Positions 63,339-64,000 of a stretch of 64,000 nucleotides of DNA are shown here, piece by piece; the first letter of the stretch is position 1, and each line of letters opens with the position of its first letter. Position numbers and translations under genes: made by a program. The stretch is from assembly GCA_964035795.1 (NCBI GenBank), contig OZ038320.1, positions 8,578,671-8,642,670 on the forward strand, given 5' to 3'. Below the pieces are notes generated by a model that was given only the letters and a program-made list of their open reading frames with translations, did not search any database and was not told the DNA's origin. The DNA is from Pterobdella sp. o SKG-2022 (lineage: Eukaryota > Annelida > Clitellata > Hirudinida > Piscicolidae).

Positions 63339-64000
63339 ATTATTATTGTTATTATTCATTTGTAAAGCGCTCAGTTTGCAAACTAGATTTGCTGCAGAGG
63401 CGCTTGAGTAGTTCAGGGAACTACGGCGGAAAGATGCTGCTATAGAGATGCGTTTTTAAACACTTGCGAAACTGTTTAAAAGAAGGTGAGAGACGCGGAT
63501 TAAGTAGAAGAGAATTCCATAAATGAGAGTCGATATGCAAAAAAGAGCGATGTAAAAAAGAGTTAGAAGGGACAAGCTGATGCAGCCATAAGCCAGAGTT
63601 CGAGAACCTGAGAGACTCATGAGTTGGTCTGATAGAAAGAAGCTCATATAAGTAAGCCGGCTGATTTAAATAAAAAATATTAACGGTGAGCCACAGTAAC
63701 TTGAACTGGGCTTTTTGTGCGACTGGCAACCAATAAAGGCGATCGAGGCAAGCACGAGATAAAGAATAGTGGTCGGCTTGAAGAAAAATTTTGGTAGCGC
63801 AATTTTGAAGAAATTGCAACTTAGAAATGAGACAGTTTGGAAGTCCACAAAAAAGAGAGTTAAAATAGTCAAGTCTGGAAAGAACTAAAGAGATAGTCAA
63901 GGCAACGGCGGTGTTAAAAGGAAGGAATTTGCTGAGTTGCTTGATTGCATGGAGATGAAAGTTGGACGATTGGATAACCTGAGAGGCAAAGTGTGTGAAG
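63339..64000 (-). mobile_element. CR1/L2-type LINE, 3' part, runs off right edge
   Basis: The minus strand encodes SRLDYFNSLFCGLPN, a conserved C-terminal reverse-transcriptase block, LDRLYWLPVAQKAQFKLLWL, and near the end LWNSLLLNPRLSPSFKQFRK. This is collinear with the LINE at 27541-30143 but clearly diverged from it. The 3' UTR ends GAGCGCTTTACAAATGAATA and an AAT-rich tail at 63339-63370. The rest lies beyond the window. Confidence 0.88.

Overview
This window is AT-rich (roughly 70% A+T by eye) animal nuclear DNA. The reasons are split genes with GT-AG introns, several unmistakably metazoan genes, and many non-LTR retrotransposons, SINEs and palindromic repeats. The phylum cannot be fixed from the sequence alone. 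An AT-rich invertebrate is the best description. There are no CRISPR arrays, operons or other prokaryotic features.

Layout. (1) 1-6384, minus: 17 exons of ABCF3, running off the left edge. (2) 6897-11094, plus: a complete seven-exon gene for a death-domain protein, divergent from ABCF3 with 512 bp between the start codons. (3) 12284-20457, minus: a complete 12-exon NAD-dependent glycerol-3-phosphate dehydrogenase gene, with a 3 kb APE-type LINE and a structured 329-bp retroposon in its introns. (4) 20908-22261: a decayed piggyBac-like element. (5) 23156-23835, plus: the last three exons of a cationic amino-acid transporter whose upstream exons are not visible. (6) 26070-30896, plus: a complete nine-exon COMMD4 gene carrying a CR1/L2-type LINE in intron 6. 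(7) 30897-40584: a repeat-rich gene desert with an (ACTT)n array of about 280 bp, a second piggyBac relic, palindromic elements and an orphan heat-shock-like promoter. (8) 40585-55014, minus: a complete 18-exon DNMBP/Tuba gene (four SH3 domains, DH, BAR, two SH3 domains), with a second LINE copy in an intron. (9) 55333-57105, plus: a complete five-exon DTD1 gene, divergent from DNMBP with 318 bp between starts. (10) 57890-58450: a 3' LINE fragment. (11) 59666-62191, plus: exons for a secreted C-type lectin-like protein with at least two lectin domains, 3' end not found. (12) 62246-64000: a SINE and CR1/L2 fragments.

The genes have unrelated jobs: translation-linked ATPase, immune-type adaptor, glycerol metabolism, amino-acid transport, COMMD endosomal complex, Cdc42 activation, tRNA proofreading and lectin. 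The neighbourhood is ordinary synteny rather than a pathway cluster. The shared elements are the repeats. The SINEs carry a 3' tail resembling the CR1/L2 LINE ends, and two palindromic families recur in introns and spacers. Exon models were built by hand from splice sites, reading phase and family homology. Phases close without a frame break in every model given, but transcript data would be decisive.
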